A stretch of 34,093 nucleotides of DNA from Bacillota bacterium (GTDB lineage: Bacteria > Bacillota > Clostridia > Oscillospirales > Oscillospiraceae): NCBI GenBank assembly GCA_030535235.1, contig JAUNCL010000025.1, positions 1-34,093 on the forward strand, written 5' to 3'. The notes under the pieces were generated by a model, which saw nothing but the letters and a program-made list of their open reading frames with translations, had not been told where the DNA came from and did no database searches. This document shows, in pieces, positions 15,766 to 22,053 of this stretch. Made by a program: the position numbers and the translations under genes. Every line of letters starts with the position of its first letter. The stretch's first letter is position 1.

Positions 15766-16931
15766 GCAGGATCGCATTTTTCTGTATCCCCGCCTGGGGT
15801 CACACCAACCCCACAGTAGAGGTCGTGCGGCAGCTGACAGCTATGGGGCATCTGGTTCGCTATTATTCCTTCGAGCCCTTTCGGGAGAAGTTGGAGTCCG
15901 CCGGAGCGGAAGTGGTCTGCTGCGACGAAGCCTTGCCGCCGCAGCCCAAGAACCTGGACAAAAAGGTGGGGCGGGATTTCGCAGCCCTGGTGGAGATGGT
16001 GACAGAAACCACCCTGACACTGGAAGAAAGGGTCTGCCGGGAGTTAGGGGAATTTCGGCCAAATGTGATCGTTTCGGATTCTGTCTGCTTCTGGGGAAAG
16101 CTCTTTGCCAAAAAGCTGGGGATCCCCTACGTCTGCTCTACCACGACGTTTGCATTCAATCAGCAGTCTGCCGCACTGATGAAACCGAAGATGGGCGAAT
16201 TGCTGCGCTCTCTGTTCGGGGTGCCGCGCATCGGCCGCAAGATGGCGCTGCTGCGGCGGCACGGATATCCAGTCGATAAGGTGACAGACCTGCTGCAGAA
16301 CGATAACGAGACAAACACCGTTGTCTATACCTCCCGAGCGTTTCAGCCCATGGCGGAGACCTTTTCAGAACACTATGCCTTCGTCGGCCCCTCTCTGCCG
16401 GAACGGGAAGAACGGGTTACAAAAAGGTCGCGGCCTTTGGTGTATATCTCGCTGGGGACAGTGATCCATGACCGCAAGCGGTTTTGCAAACATTGCGTGG
16501 CAGCGCTGGCGGAGATGGATGCAGACGCGATACTGTCAGTGGGGACAGCGGACAATCTGGAAGCCTTGGGACCGCTGCCATCCAATATTCATGCGGAAGC
16601 ACGGGTGGATCAGCTGGCGGTGCTGCAGCAGGCGGATGTGTTTCTGACGCACTGCGGGATGAACAGCGCCAGCGAGGCCATTTGGTATGGCGTTCCCACG
16701 GTGCTGGATCCGCAGCAGAGTGAGGAGGCGGCGGTAGCGGCCCGCATCGAGGAGCTGGGTATGGGACTGCGGCTTCGGTCGGAGACTCCGGATGACATCC
16801 GAACGGCATTGGAAACTGTGCTGACAAATCCTGTCTATCGGGAACGGACGGAACGCATTGCCCGGAGCTTTCGGGAGGCTGGCGGTGCAAAGACGGCGGC
16901 AGAGTACATCCTTTCCTGCTGCGAACGATAA
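15762..16931 (+). CDS. GT1-family UDP-glycosyltransferase (macrolide glycosyltransferase-like)
   Basis: The 389-aa GT-B enzyme has an N-terminal Rossmann domain with AWGHTNPTVEVVRQL, whose His is the usual catalytic base. The C-terminal domain carries VYISLGTV and the donor-binding motif HCGMNSASEAIWYGVPTVLDP, then ARIEELGMG. Size and layout fit the MGT branch (OleD, YjiC, YdhE-like), which glycosylates macrolides, flavonoids or other hydrophobic acceptors using UDP-sugars. It is cytoplasmic. Translation is coupled to the AbrB gene by a four-base overlap. It ends 35 bp before a strong bidirectional terminator. The acceptor cannot be deduced; a detoxification role would fit the neighbouring CAT-like and efflux genes. 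Confidence 0.92.
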   Translation: MSRIAFFCIPAWGHTNPTVEVVRQLTAMGHLVRYYSFEPFREKLESAGAEVVCCDEALPPQPKNLDKKVGRDFAALVEMVTETTLTLEERVCRELGEFRPNVIVSDSVCFWGKLFAKKLGIPYVCSTTTFAFNQQSAALMKPKMGELLRSLFGVPRIGRKMALLRRHGYPVDKVTDLLQNDNETNTVVYTSRAFQPMAETFSEHYAFVGPSLPEREERVTKRSRPLVYISLGTVIHDRKRFCKHCVAALAEMDADAILSVGTADNLEALGPLPSNIHAEARVDQLAVLQQADVFLTHCGMNSASEAIWYGVPTVLDPQQSEEAAVAARIEELGMGLRLRSETPDDIRTALETVLTNPVYRERTERIARSFREAGGAKTAAEYILSCCER

Positions 16932-16966
16932 CCACATTTTTCGTAGCCGGGAGATATGACAAAAAC

Positions 16967-17005
16967 AAAAAAGTCCTGATTTCGTTGAGAAATCAGGACT
17001 TTTTT
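16967..17005. terminator. Bidirectional terminator shared by glycosyltransferase and tRNA
   Basis: AAAAAAGTCCTGATTTC (16967-16983) and GAAATCAGGACTTTTTT (16989-17005) form a perfect 17-bp stem with a 5-nt loop. The last base is also the 3' A of the tRNA CCA end on the minus strand, so tRNA transcripts stop directly after the mature end. Confidence 0.9.
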
Positions 17006-17081
17006 GGTCCGAGTGTTGAGATTCGAACTCAAGGCCTCTTGAACCCCATTCAAGCGCGATACCAAACTTCGCCACACCCGG
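17005..17081 (-). tRNA. tRNA-Pro (anticodon GGG)
   Basis: The minus strand folds as a full 77-nt tRNA. The acceptor CCGGGTG pairs with CACTCGG (one G-T). The D-arm is GCGA/TCGC with a GG-containing loop. The anticodon stem CTTGA/TCAAG has loop ATGGGGT, giving anticodon GGG. A 5-nt variable loop is followed by T-arm TTGAG/CTCAA with loop TTCGAAT, then discriminator A and encoded CCA. It reads proline codons CCC/CCU. Its own promoter lies at 17118-17146, and the terminator abuts the CCA. Confidence 0.95.
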
Positions 17082-17117
17082 ATCGGTTTGTCGCTGTCCG
17101 TGTCAGACAGCTTAGTT

Positions 17118-17146
17118 ATAATAGCATGGGCTGGCGAATTTTGCAA
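17118..17146 (-). promoter_or_regulatory. Promoter of tRNA-Pro
   Basis: TTGCAA (17141-17146) and TATTAT (17118-17123), read on the minus strand, have a 17-bp spacer. The start lies about 30 nt before the mature 5' end. Confidence 0.75.
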
Positions 17147-17206
17147 GGGATTTATGAGAAAATATTGAACAAAAGGCCTTGCTCTGTTTTGTGCAAATCG
17201 TGCAGA

Positions 17207-17794
17207 TTAGATAAGACCTGCCAGGATGACCTGCTCCACCACGATTTTCGACCAGGTTTCCAGCCGGTCCAGGACGGCTTGCAGCTCCGGGACCTCCGCC
17301 CAATGGCCGGACATTTTTTCCGTCTCCAGGACGGAGACCGGTCCCTGGGCCTCCAGCAGATAGACCAGGGCGGCGTGGTAGTCGCTGACCCCGCCGTTGT
17401 TCTCGTTTAAAAACCCCACGCAGGTCAGGGAGCGGACGGTCTCCACCGACACCTCCTCGTGGAGCTCCCGCAGAAGGCCGGCCTCCAGGGGGTCGGCGGC
17501 GGCCTCCTCGCTGGGGTTGATGTGGCCGCCCACCCCCAGGGAGAGCTTGTCGTGGAGCCGGGCTTCCGTCTGCTTCTTCAGGCGGCGGAGAAGGAAATAC
17601 CGCCCCTCCTGACGGAGAAGGACATAGGGGATGATCTGCTTCACGGTGTTGTCATGCTCGGCCTTCTCCCGGTCCATAAAGAAGTGATGGGCCAGGATAA
17701 AGGAGCGGATCTCCTCCACGCCCTCCGTGATAAATTCCTTTTCGGGGAGGAGGGCCTCCAGCCTGCCCCGGTCTACCACCAATACCTGTTCCAT
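17207..17794 (-). CDS. Nudix hydrolase
   Basis: This 195-aa protein has a Nudix signature at about residues 88-115: LGVGGHINPSEE, then GLLRELHEEV. The REL-x-EE core that binds metal is intact. The box carries about five extra residues between GGHINPSEE and RELHEE compared with the canonical GX5EX7REUXEEXGU, so it belongs to an inserted-box subfamily. Members hydrolyse nucleoside diphosphates linked to other groups; the exact substrate is not predictable. It lies 24 bp downstream of the NhaC-type antiporter on the same strand and is probably co-transcribed. Confidence 0.9.
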   Translation of the reverse strand: MEQVLVVDRGRLEALLPEKEFITEGVEEIRSFILAHHFFMDREKAEHDNTVKQIIPYVLLRQEGRYFLLRRLKKQTEARLHDKLSLGVGGHINPSEEAAADPLEAGLLRELHEEVSVETVRSLTCVGFLNENNGGVSDYHAALVYLLEAQGPVSVLETEKMSGHWAEVPELQAVLDRLETWSKIVVEQVILAGLI

Positions 17795-17818
17795 GGTCCT
17801 GTCCTGCCTTTCTGTCGG

Positions 17819-19132
17819 TTATTGTTCTACTTTGCGCTCGGGGATCACGAAGATAAACAGCAGGGAGCTGATCAGCAGCAGGAAGGGGTAGTACAGGTTG
17901 GGGATCAAGTCGAAGGCGGAGAGCTCATAGCCCAGCTCGGCGGCGGCGGAGAGGGCCACCAGCATCTGGGCGCCGTAGGGGATGATACCCTGGAAGACGC
18001 AGGAAAAGGTGTCCAGCAGGGAGGCCGCCTTCTTGGGGGAGATGCCGTAGTCCTCGGACATCTCCTTGGCGATGGGGTTCGCCATGACGATGGCCACGGT
18101 GTTGTTGGCGGTGGCGATGTCCATGGCCCCCACCAGCAGGCCCATGCCCAGCTGGCCGCCCTTCTTGCCCTTAAAGACCTTCTTGATGCCGTTGAGCAGG
18201 GCGTCGAAGCCCCCGTGGACCCGGATGAGGGCGCAGATGGCGGAGACCAGGATGGCCACCATGGTGGTCTCGAACATACCGGCAGCGCCGGAGCCCATGT
18301 TGGCCAGCAGGTCGGTGGCGGCGGTGGCGCCGGTGGCCAGCATGATGATGGAGCCGGAGACGATGCCCAGGAGGAGGACCAGGAAGACATTCACGCCGAT
18401 GATGCCGCCGATGAGGACCAGCAGGTAGGGGATGATCTGGATCAGGTTATACTCGTTTTCCACGGGAGTACCGGCCTGCCCCATGGAGACCACCAGGATG
18501 ATGACCAGGGAGATCAGGGCGGCGGGGAGGGCGATGCCGAAGTTCACCCGGAACTTGTCCTTCATCCGGACGCCCTGGCCGTTGCAGGCGGCGATGGTGG
18601 TGTCGGAGATAAAGGAGAGGTTGTCGCCGAACATGGCGCCGCCCATAACGGAGGCCACGCACAGGGGGACGCTGAACCCGGAGGCCCCGGCCACGGCCAG
18701 GGCGATGGGGGTGATGAGGGTGATGGTACCCACGGAAGTACCCATGGCCAGGGAGACAAAGCAGGCCACCACGAACAGGACGGCCACTGCGTACCGGGCG
18801 GGGATGATGGACAGCAGGCAGTAGGCCACGCTCTCGGCGCTGCTGCGGCCCACCACGCCCACAAAGATGCCGGCGGTCATAAAGATGAGGATCATGATCA
18901 TGATATTCTTGTCCCCGACGCCTTTGCCCATGAGGATCAACTTTTCGTCAAAGGACAGCTTACGGTTCTGGATGCAGGCCACCAGCAGGGCCACCAGGAA
19001 GGCCACCACGATGGGGATGTTGTAGAAGCCCATGGGGATCAGCAGGACGTACTCAAACAGGATACCGAGACCCAGATAGAGCACCAGGAACACGCCGATG
19101 GGCAGCAGTGCGATGGGATTACCTTTCTTCAT
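17819..19132 (-). CDS. Na+/H+ antiporter, NhaC family
   Basis: The 437-aa integral membrane protein has about 11-12 hydrophobic segments. Family-typical motifs are SLAMGTSVGTITLITPIALAV, GGAMFGDNLSFISDTTIAA and ANNTVAIVMANPIAKE. NhaC-type carriers exchange H+ with Na+, or in some members malate/lactate, amino acids or arginine/ornithine-like substrates, so the ion specificity is only probable. The ATG at 19132 is preferred because GGAGG sits ten bases upstream; an in-frame TTG at 19141 lies almost on top of that site. It is the first gene of a unit with the Nudix gene, under the promoter at 19192-19220. Confidence 0.9.
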   Translation of the reverse strand: MKKGNPIALLPIGVFLVLYLGLGILFEYVLLIPMGFYNIPIVVAFLVALLVACIQNRKLSFDEKLILMGKGVGDKNIMIMILIFMTAGIFVGVVGRSSAESVAYCLLSIIPARYAVAVLFVVACFVSLAMGTSVGTITLITPIALAVAGASGFSVPLCVASVMGGAMFGDNLSFISDTTIAACNGQGVRMKDKFRVNFGIALPAALISLVIILVVSMGQAGTPVENEYNLIQIIPYLLVLIGGIIGVNVFLVLLLGIVSGSIIMLATGATAATDLLANMGSGAAGMFETTMVAILVSAICALIRVHGGFDALLNGIKKVFKGKKGGQLGMGLLVGAMDIATANNTVAIVMANPIAKEMSEDYGISPKKAASLLDTFSCVFQGIIPYGAQMLVALSAAAELGYELSAFDLIPNLYYPFLLLISSLLFIFVIPERKVEQ

Positions 19133-19191
19133 TCTTCTCAAACCTCCAAAACAGCGCGGACCGAAACAGAGCCGCGCATAACTATGTGTAC

Positions 19192-19220
19192 ACCGTACAT
19201 GATAGGGGACAAATTGTCAA
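19192..19220 (-). promoter_or_regulatory. Promoter of the antiporter-Nudix unit
   Basis: TTGACA (19215-19220) and TACGGT (19192-19197), read on the minus strand, have a 17-bp spacer. The -10 box is weak (3-4 of 6 matches). Confidence 0.55.
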
Positions 19221-19290
19221 GGTTTTTCCGTTTCTGTCGAACCCCACAGGAAGGAGGTCGGAAAGGTCGGGAAAAAAGTGAAAATTGTGC

Positions 19291-19319
19291 TTGCAATCCG
19301 GCGGACGACCTGTTAAAAT
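19291..19319 (+). promoter_or_regulatory. Promoter of rplS
   Basis: TTGCAA (19291-19296), a 17-bp spacer and TAAAAT (19314-19319). Transcription near 19326 gives a leader of about 94 nt. Confidence 0.75.
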
Positions 19320-19325
19320 GTCCTA

Positions 19326-19419
19326 TGGTCTATGAAAAAGGGTGGTCCTCTGGGGTGCTGCCGAGCAGGGCAGCAGAGAAGTCCCTACGAACGCCTGTAT
19401 ATTTAGGAGGAAAAAGACT
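19326..19419 (+). promoter_or_regulatory. Structured rplS 5' leader (possible L19 autoregulatory leader)
   Basis: The leader contains the hairpin TGCTGCC/GGCAGCA (19356-19362 with 19369-19375). Outer pairing of GGG at 19340-19342 with CCC at 19383-19385 and of CTC with GAG nearby is possible. Firmicutes rplS genes often carry an L19-binding leader, so this may be one, but I cannot confirm a match to the known consensus. Confidence 0.4.
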
Positions 19420-19764
19420 ATGGATCTCATGAAGAGCTTTATCGAGAAGAACATGCCCGCTAAGGAAGCCCCCTCTGTGACCGTGGGCGACACTGTCCGT
19501 GTCCACCTGAAGGTCAAGGAAGGCAACCGTGAGCGTATCCAGGTGTTCGAGGGCACCGTCATCGCCAAGAAGCATGGCGGCATCAACGAGACCTTCACTG
19601 TCCGCCGCATTTCTTACGGTGTCGGCGTGGAGAAGGTGTTCCCCCTCTACAGCCCCGTGATCGAGAAGGTAGAGACCATCCGCAAGGGTAAGGTCCGCCG
19701 GGCAAAGCTGTATTATCTGCGCGGCCGCGTGGGCAAGGCAGCCAAGGTCAAGGAGAAGCTGTAA
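19420..19764 (+). CDS. rplS: Ribosomal protein L19
   Basis: The 114-aa protein has the L19 signatures: [51 protein letters not shown] and the basic end [16 protein letters not shown]19 sits at the 30S-50S interface of the large subunit. The ATG at 19420 follows AGGAGG with an 8-9 nt gap. It has its own promoter and leader and a terminator 19 nt downstream, so it is monocistronic here. In other Firmicutes rplS commonly lies near trmD and rimM; here those are not adjacent, but rbgA, a 50S assembly GTPase, is next. Confidence 0.97.
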   Translation: MDLMKSFIEKNMPAKEAPSVTVGDTVRVHLKVKEGNRERIQVFEGTVIAKKHGGINETFTVRRISYGVGVEKVFPLYSPVIEKVETIRKGKVRRAKLYYLRGRVGKAAKVKEKL

Positions 19765-19782
19765 TCAACCGTGTTTTTCCGA

Positions 19783-19808
19783 AAAGGGAGCGCTTTGGCG
19801 CTCCCTTT
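19783..19808 (+). terminator. rplS terminator
   Basis: AAAGGGAGCGC (19783-19793) and GCGCTCCCTTT (19798-19808) form a perfect 11-bp stem with a TTTG loop, followed by CCTTTC. Confidence 0.85.
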
Positions 19809-19816
19809 CCTTTCAC

Positions 19817-19847
19817 TTGTCGAAAAGGGCAAAGCCTTTTTCGACAA
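19817..19847. repeat. Second hairpin downstream of rplS
   Basis: TTGTCGAAAAGGGC (19817-19830) pairs with GCCTTTTTCGACAA (19834-19847) through 14 bp with one G-T pair and a 3-nt loop. It begins the 230-bp block between the rplS terminator and the rbgA promoter. It could be a minus-strand or backup terminator, or the end of an interspersed element. Confidence 0.55.
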
Positions 19848-20051
19848 TGGGGAGGACAGACCGCCGCGAGATTTTTCCGGTAGACGCAGCCTGTGGGATA
19901 CCCGGAGGGGATAACCACGCTCGTGCACGCCCAGCCGGTGGGCGCGTTGTGGACAGCGGCTCGAAAAAGGGGCCCCGCCGGAGGCGCGAACCCACGTTGA
20001 GGATATCTGCGAACCGTTAGAAATTTTGTCTGGCTGTTTCAACAGACTGTT
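19848..20051. other. GC-rich non-coding block between rplS and rbgA
   Basis: No supported gene lies here. Short open frames of 60-67 codons on both strands have no ribosome sites and read as low-complexity Arg/Pro/Gly. The block contains small inverted repeats (for example CGCCCA...TGGGCG near 19928-19945) and GGGGCCCCGCCGGAGGCG-type sequence. It is framed by hairpins on both sides, as expected for an interspersed intergenic element or a structured RNA. Copy number cannot be judged from one window. Confidence 0.35.
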
Positions 20052-20070
20052 CCCCCGGCTTTGCCGGGGG
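20052..20070 (+). terminator. Short GC hairpin before the rbgA promoter
   Basis: CCCCCGGC (20052-20059) and GCCGGGGG (20063-20070) form a perfect 8-bp stem with a TTT loop, followed by ATATTCATTTTT. Confidence 0.6.
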
Positions 20071-20096
20071 ATATTCATTTTTCCTGCGAAAGGGGC

Positions 20097-20125
20097 TTTT
20101 CAGATGGCCCAAAATCGTGTATACT
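20097..20125 (+). promoter_or_regulatory. Promoter of the rbgA-rnhB-yraN operon
   Basis: TTTTCA (20097-20102), a 17-bp spacer and TATACT (20120-20125), about 35 nt upstream of the rbgA ATG. Confidence 0.6.
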
Positions 20126-20165
20126 TATTTGTCAATCAAACGCAACGGAAGGAGATGGGAACACG

Positions 20166-21050
20166 ATGAATATTCAGTGGTATCCCGGTCACATGACCAA
20201 GACCCGCCGCATGATCGCGGAAAACCTCAAGTATGTGGACGTGGTGGCGGAGGTCATCGACGCCCGCATCCCCATCGCCAGCCGCAATCCCGATATTGAC
20301 GACCTGGTGGGGACCAAGCCCCGGGTGGTCATCCTCAACCGGGCCGACCAGGCAGACCCCGCCTCCAGCAAGCTCTGGGGGAGCTATTTCCGCAGCCAGG
20401 GCATCTCCGTCCTGGAGTGTGACGCCCGCACCGGCGCCGGGGTGAAGCAGTTCTCTCCCGTCATGCGGGGGGCACTGAAGGAGCAGATCGCCCGTTGGAA
20501 GGAGAAGGGCCAGGTGGGCCGTCCCGTCCGGGCCATGGTGGTGGGCATCCCCAACGTGGGTAAGTCTACCTTTATTAATAAGGTAGCCAAGAAGAAGTCC
20601 GCCAAGGCCGGCGACCGCCCCGGCGTCACCCGGGGTAAGCAGTGGGTCACCGTGGACCAGGGCCTGGAGCTGCTGGACACCCCCGGCATCCTGTGGCCCA
20701 AGTTCGAGGACCAGACCATAGCCCTGCACCTGGCCTTCACCGGAGCGGTGCGGGACGCCATCATGGACGTGGAGACCCTGGGCTGTCACCTGATGGAGCT
20801 GCTGGCCCGGCGAAAGCCCGAGGCGGTCACCGCCCGGTTCAAGTTTGTCCCCGAGGAGGGGATGACCGGCTGGGAGCTGCTGGAACTGGGGGCCCGGAAG
20901 CGGGGCTTCCTGATCTCCGGGGGCGAGGTGGACCTGGAGCGCATGGCCAACATCCTCCTGGACGAGTTCCGGGCCGGAAAGATGGGCCGCATCACCCTGG
21001 AGCTGCCCGAGGACCTGGAAAAAGGAGCGGAGAGCGATGGAACGCCCTGA
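20166..21050 (+). CDS. rbgA: Ribosome biogenesis GTPase RbgA (YlqF)
   Basis: The 294-aa GTPase has the circularly permuted motif order of the YlqF family: G4 first (ILNRADQAD), then G5-like CDARTG, G1 GIPNVGKST, GVTRGKQW (G2) and DTPGILWP (G3). The C-terminal ANTAR-like domain follows. The N-terminus MNIQWYPGHMTKTRRMI is diagnostic. RbgA promotes late assembly of the 50S subunit. The ATG at 20166 follows GGAAGGAGAT; an upstream in-frame ATG would overlap the promoter. The end overlaps rnhB by 14 bases, so the three genes rbgA, rnhB and yraN form one operon. Confidence 0.96.
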   Translation: MNIQWYPGHMTKTRRMIAENLKYVDVVAEVIDARIPIASRNPDIDDLVGTKPRVVILNRADQADPASSKLWGSYFRSQGISVLECDARTGAGVKQFSPVMRGALKEQIARWKEKGQVGRPVRAMVVGIPNVGKSTFINKVAKKKSAKAGDRPGVTRGKQWVTVDQGLELLDTPGILWPKFEDQTIALHLAFTGAVRDAIMDVETLGCHLMELLARRKPEAVTARFKFVPEEGMTGWELLELGARKRGFLISGGEVDLERMANILLDEFRAGKMGRITLELPEDLEKGAESDGTP

Positions 21051-21639
21051 TTTCTGGAGCATCGAGTCGGCCCATTTTTCCCGGGGAATCCAGACCATCT
21101 GCGGGGTGGACGAGGCCGGCGCCGGCCCCCTGGCCGGGCGGGTCTACGCCGCGGCGGTGATCCTGCCCCGGGGGTGGGACGCCCCCTACCTGAACGACTC
21201 CAAAAAGGTCACGGAGAAGCGGCGGGCGGTCCTCTATGAGAAGATCATCCAAGCGGCGGAGAGCTACGCCATCGCCTGGGCCGACGAGAAGGAGATCGAC
21301 GCGCTCAACATCCTCAACGCCCGGATGCTGGCCATGGAGCGGGCCATTCAGGGTCTGGACAAAACGCCCGACCTGGCCCTCATTGACGGCAACCGGTCCA
21401 CCGGCATCACCTGCCCCAACGAGACGGTGGTGGGGGGGGACGCAAAAAGCGCCTCCATCGCGGCGGCCTCCATCCTGGCCAAGGTGGCCCGGGACCGGTA
21501 TATGGTGGAGCAGGCCGCCCTCTATCCCCAGTATGGCTTCGAGCGGCACAAGGGCTACCCCACCAAGCTCCACTACGAGCGCCTGCGGGCCTACGGCCCC
21601 TGTCCCATCCACCGGCGGACCTTTTTGAAGAAGCTATGA
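21037..21639 (+). CDS. rnhB: Ribonuclease HII
   Basis: This 200-aa enzyme removes ribonucleotides from DNA. It shows the first catalytic pair in CGVDEAGAGPLAG (Asp-Glu), the third acidic residue in LALIDGNR, and the fourth in KVARDRYM, with SIAAASILAKVARD intact. The junction-recognition motif, normally Gly-Arg-Gly, reads Gly-Ala-Gly here, and the following PV is RV. The remaining catalytic residues suggest an active nuclease with altered junction contacts. The start at 21037 lies inside rbgA, with AAAGGAG upstream. The stop overlaps the yraN ATG. Confidence 0.95.
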   Translation: MERPDFWSIESAHFSRGIQTICGVDEAGAGPLAGRVYAAAVILPRGWDAPYLNDSKKVTEKRRAVLYEKIIQAAESYAIAWADEKEIDALNILNARMLAMERAIQGLDKTPDLALIDGNRSTGITCPNETVVGGDAKSASIAAASILAKVARDRYMVEQAALYPQYGFERHKGYPTKLHYERLRAYGPCPIHRRTFLKKL

Positions 21640-22004
21640 GGGGCGGCGACCGGACCGCCCTGGGACTCTGGGGCGAGGAGCGGGCCGCCCGCTATCTCAA
21701 GTGGCGGGGCTACCGCATCGTGGACACCCGCTACCGCTGCCGGGAAGGGGAGATCGACCTGGTGGCGGTCCGGGGCAGCTACCTCTGTTTTGTGGAGGTG
21801 AAGCTCCGGAAGAACGCCGACTTGGCGGAGGCCCGGGAGTTTGTCACCCCCGCCAAGCAGCGGAAGGTGCGCACGGCGGCCTTACATTACTTAATGGAGC
21901 ACCCCACCGACCGGCAGCCCCGGTTCGACGTGGTGGAGGTCTATGCTCCCTATGGAGAAGAGACACGACGCCCGGTGATCAAGCACTGGGAAAACGTCTT
22001 CTGA
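21636..22004 (+). CDS. yraN: YraN/UPF0102 family endonuclease-like protein
   Basis: The 122-aa protein has the UPF0102 pattern LGLWGEERAARYLKWRGYRI, then REGEIDLVAVRGSYLCFVEVKLRK. The E-x-D-L and EVK residues form the PD-(D/E)XK-like nuclease centre of the Holliday-junction-resolvase-like fold. The cellular role is still poorly defined. Its ATG overlaps the rnhB stop (ATGA), and the Shine-Dalgarno is weak, indicating translational coupling. Co-occurrence with rnhB is common in bacteria. Confidence 0.93.
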   Translation: MRGGDRTALGLWGEERAARYLKWRGYRIVDTRYRCREGEIDLVAVRGSYLCFVEVKLRKNADLAEAREFVTPAKQRKVRTAALHYLMEHPTDRQPRFDVVEVYAPYGEETRRPVIKHWENVF

Positions 22005-22053
22005 TATTGTCTGTACCATCAACCGAAACCTGAAGAAAAGGCGTGTGATACCT

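Noticed and set aside
17459-19432. 657-codon plus-strand open frame across the Nudix and antiporter genes
   Set aside because: Low-complexity Gly/Asp/His/Gln composition and full overlap with two well-supported minus-strand genes and the rplS promoter mark it as a shadow.
19813-20020. Two 60-67 codon frames in the rplS-rbgA gap
   Set aside because: Arg/Pro/Gly-rich, no ribosome sites, and overlapping hairpins; better explained as non-coding structured or repeat DNA.
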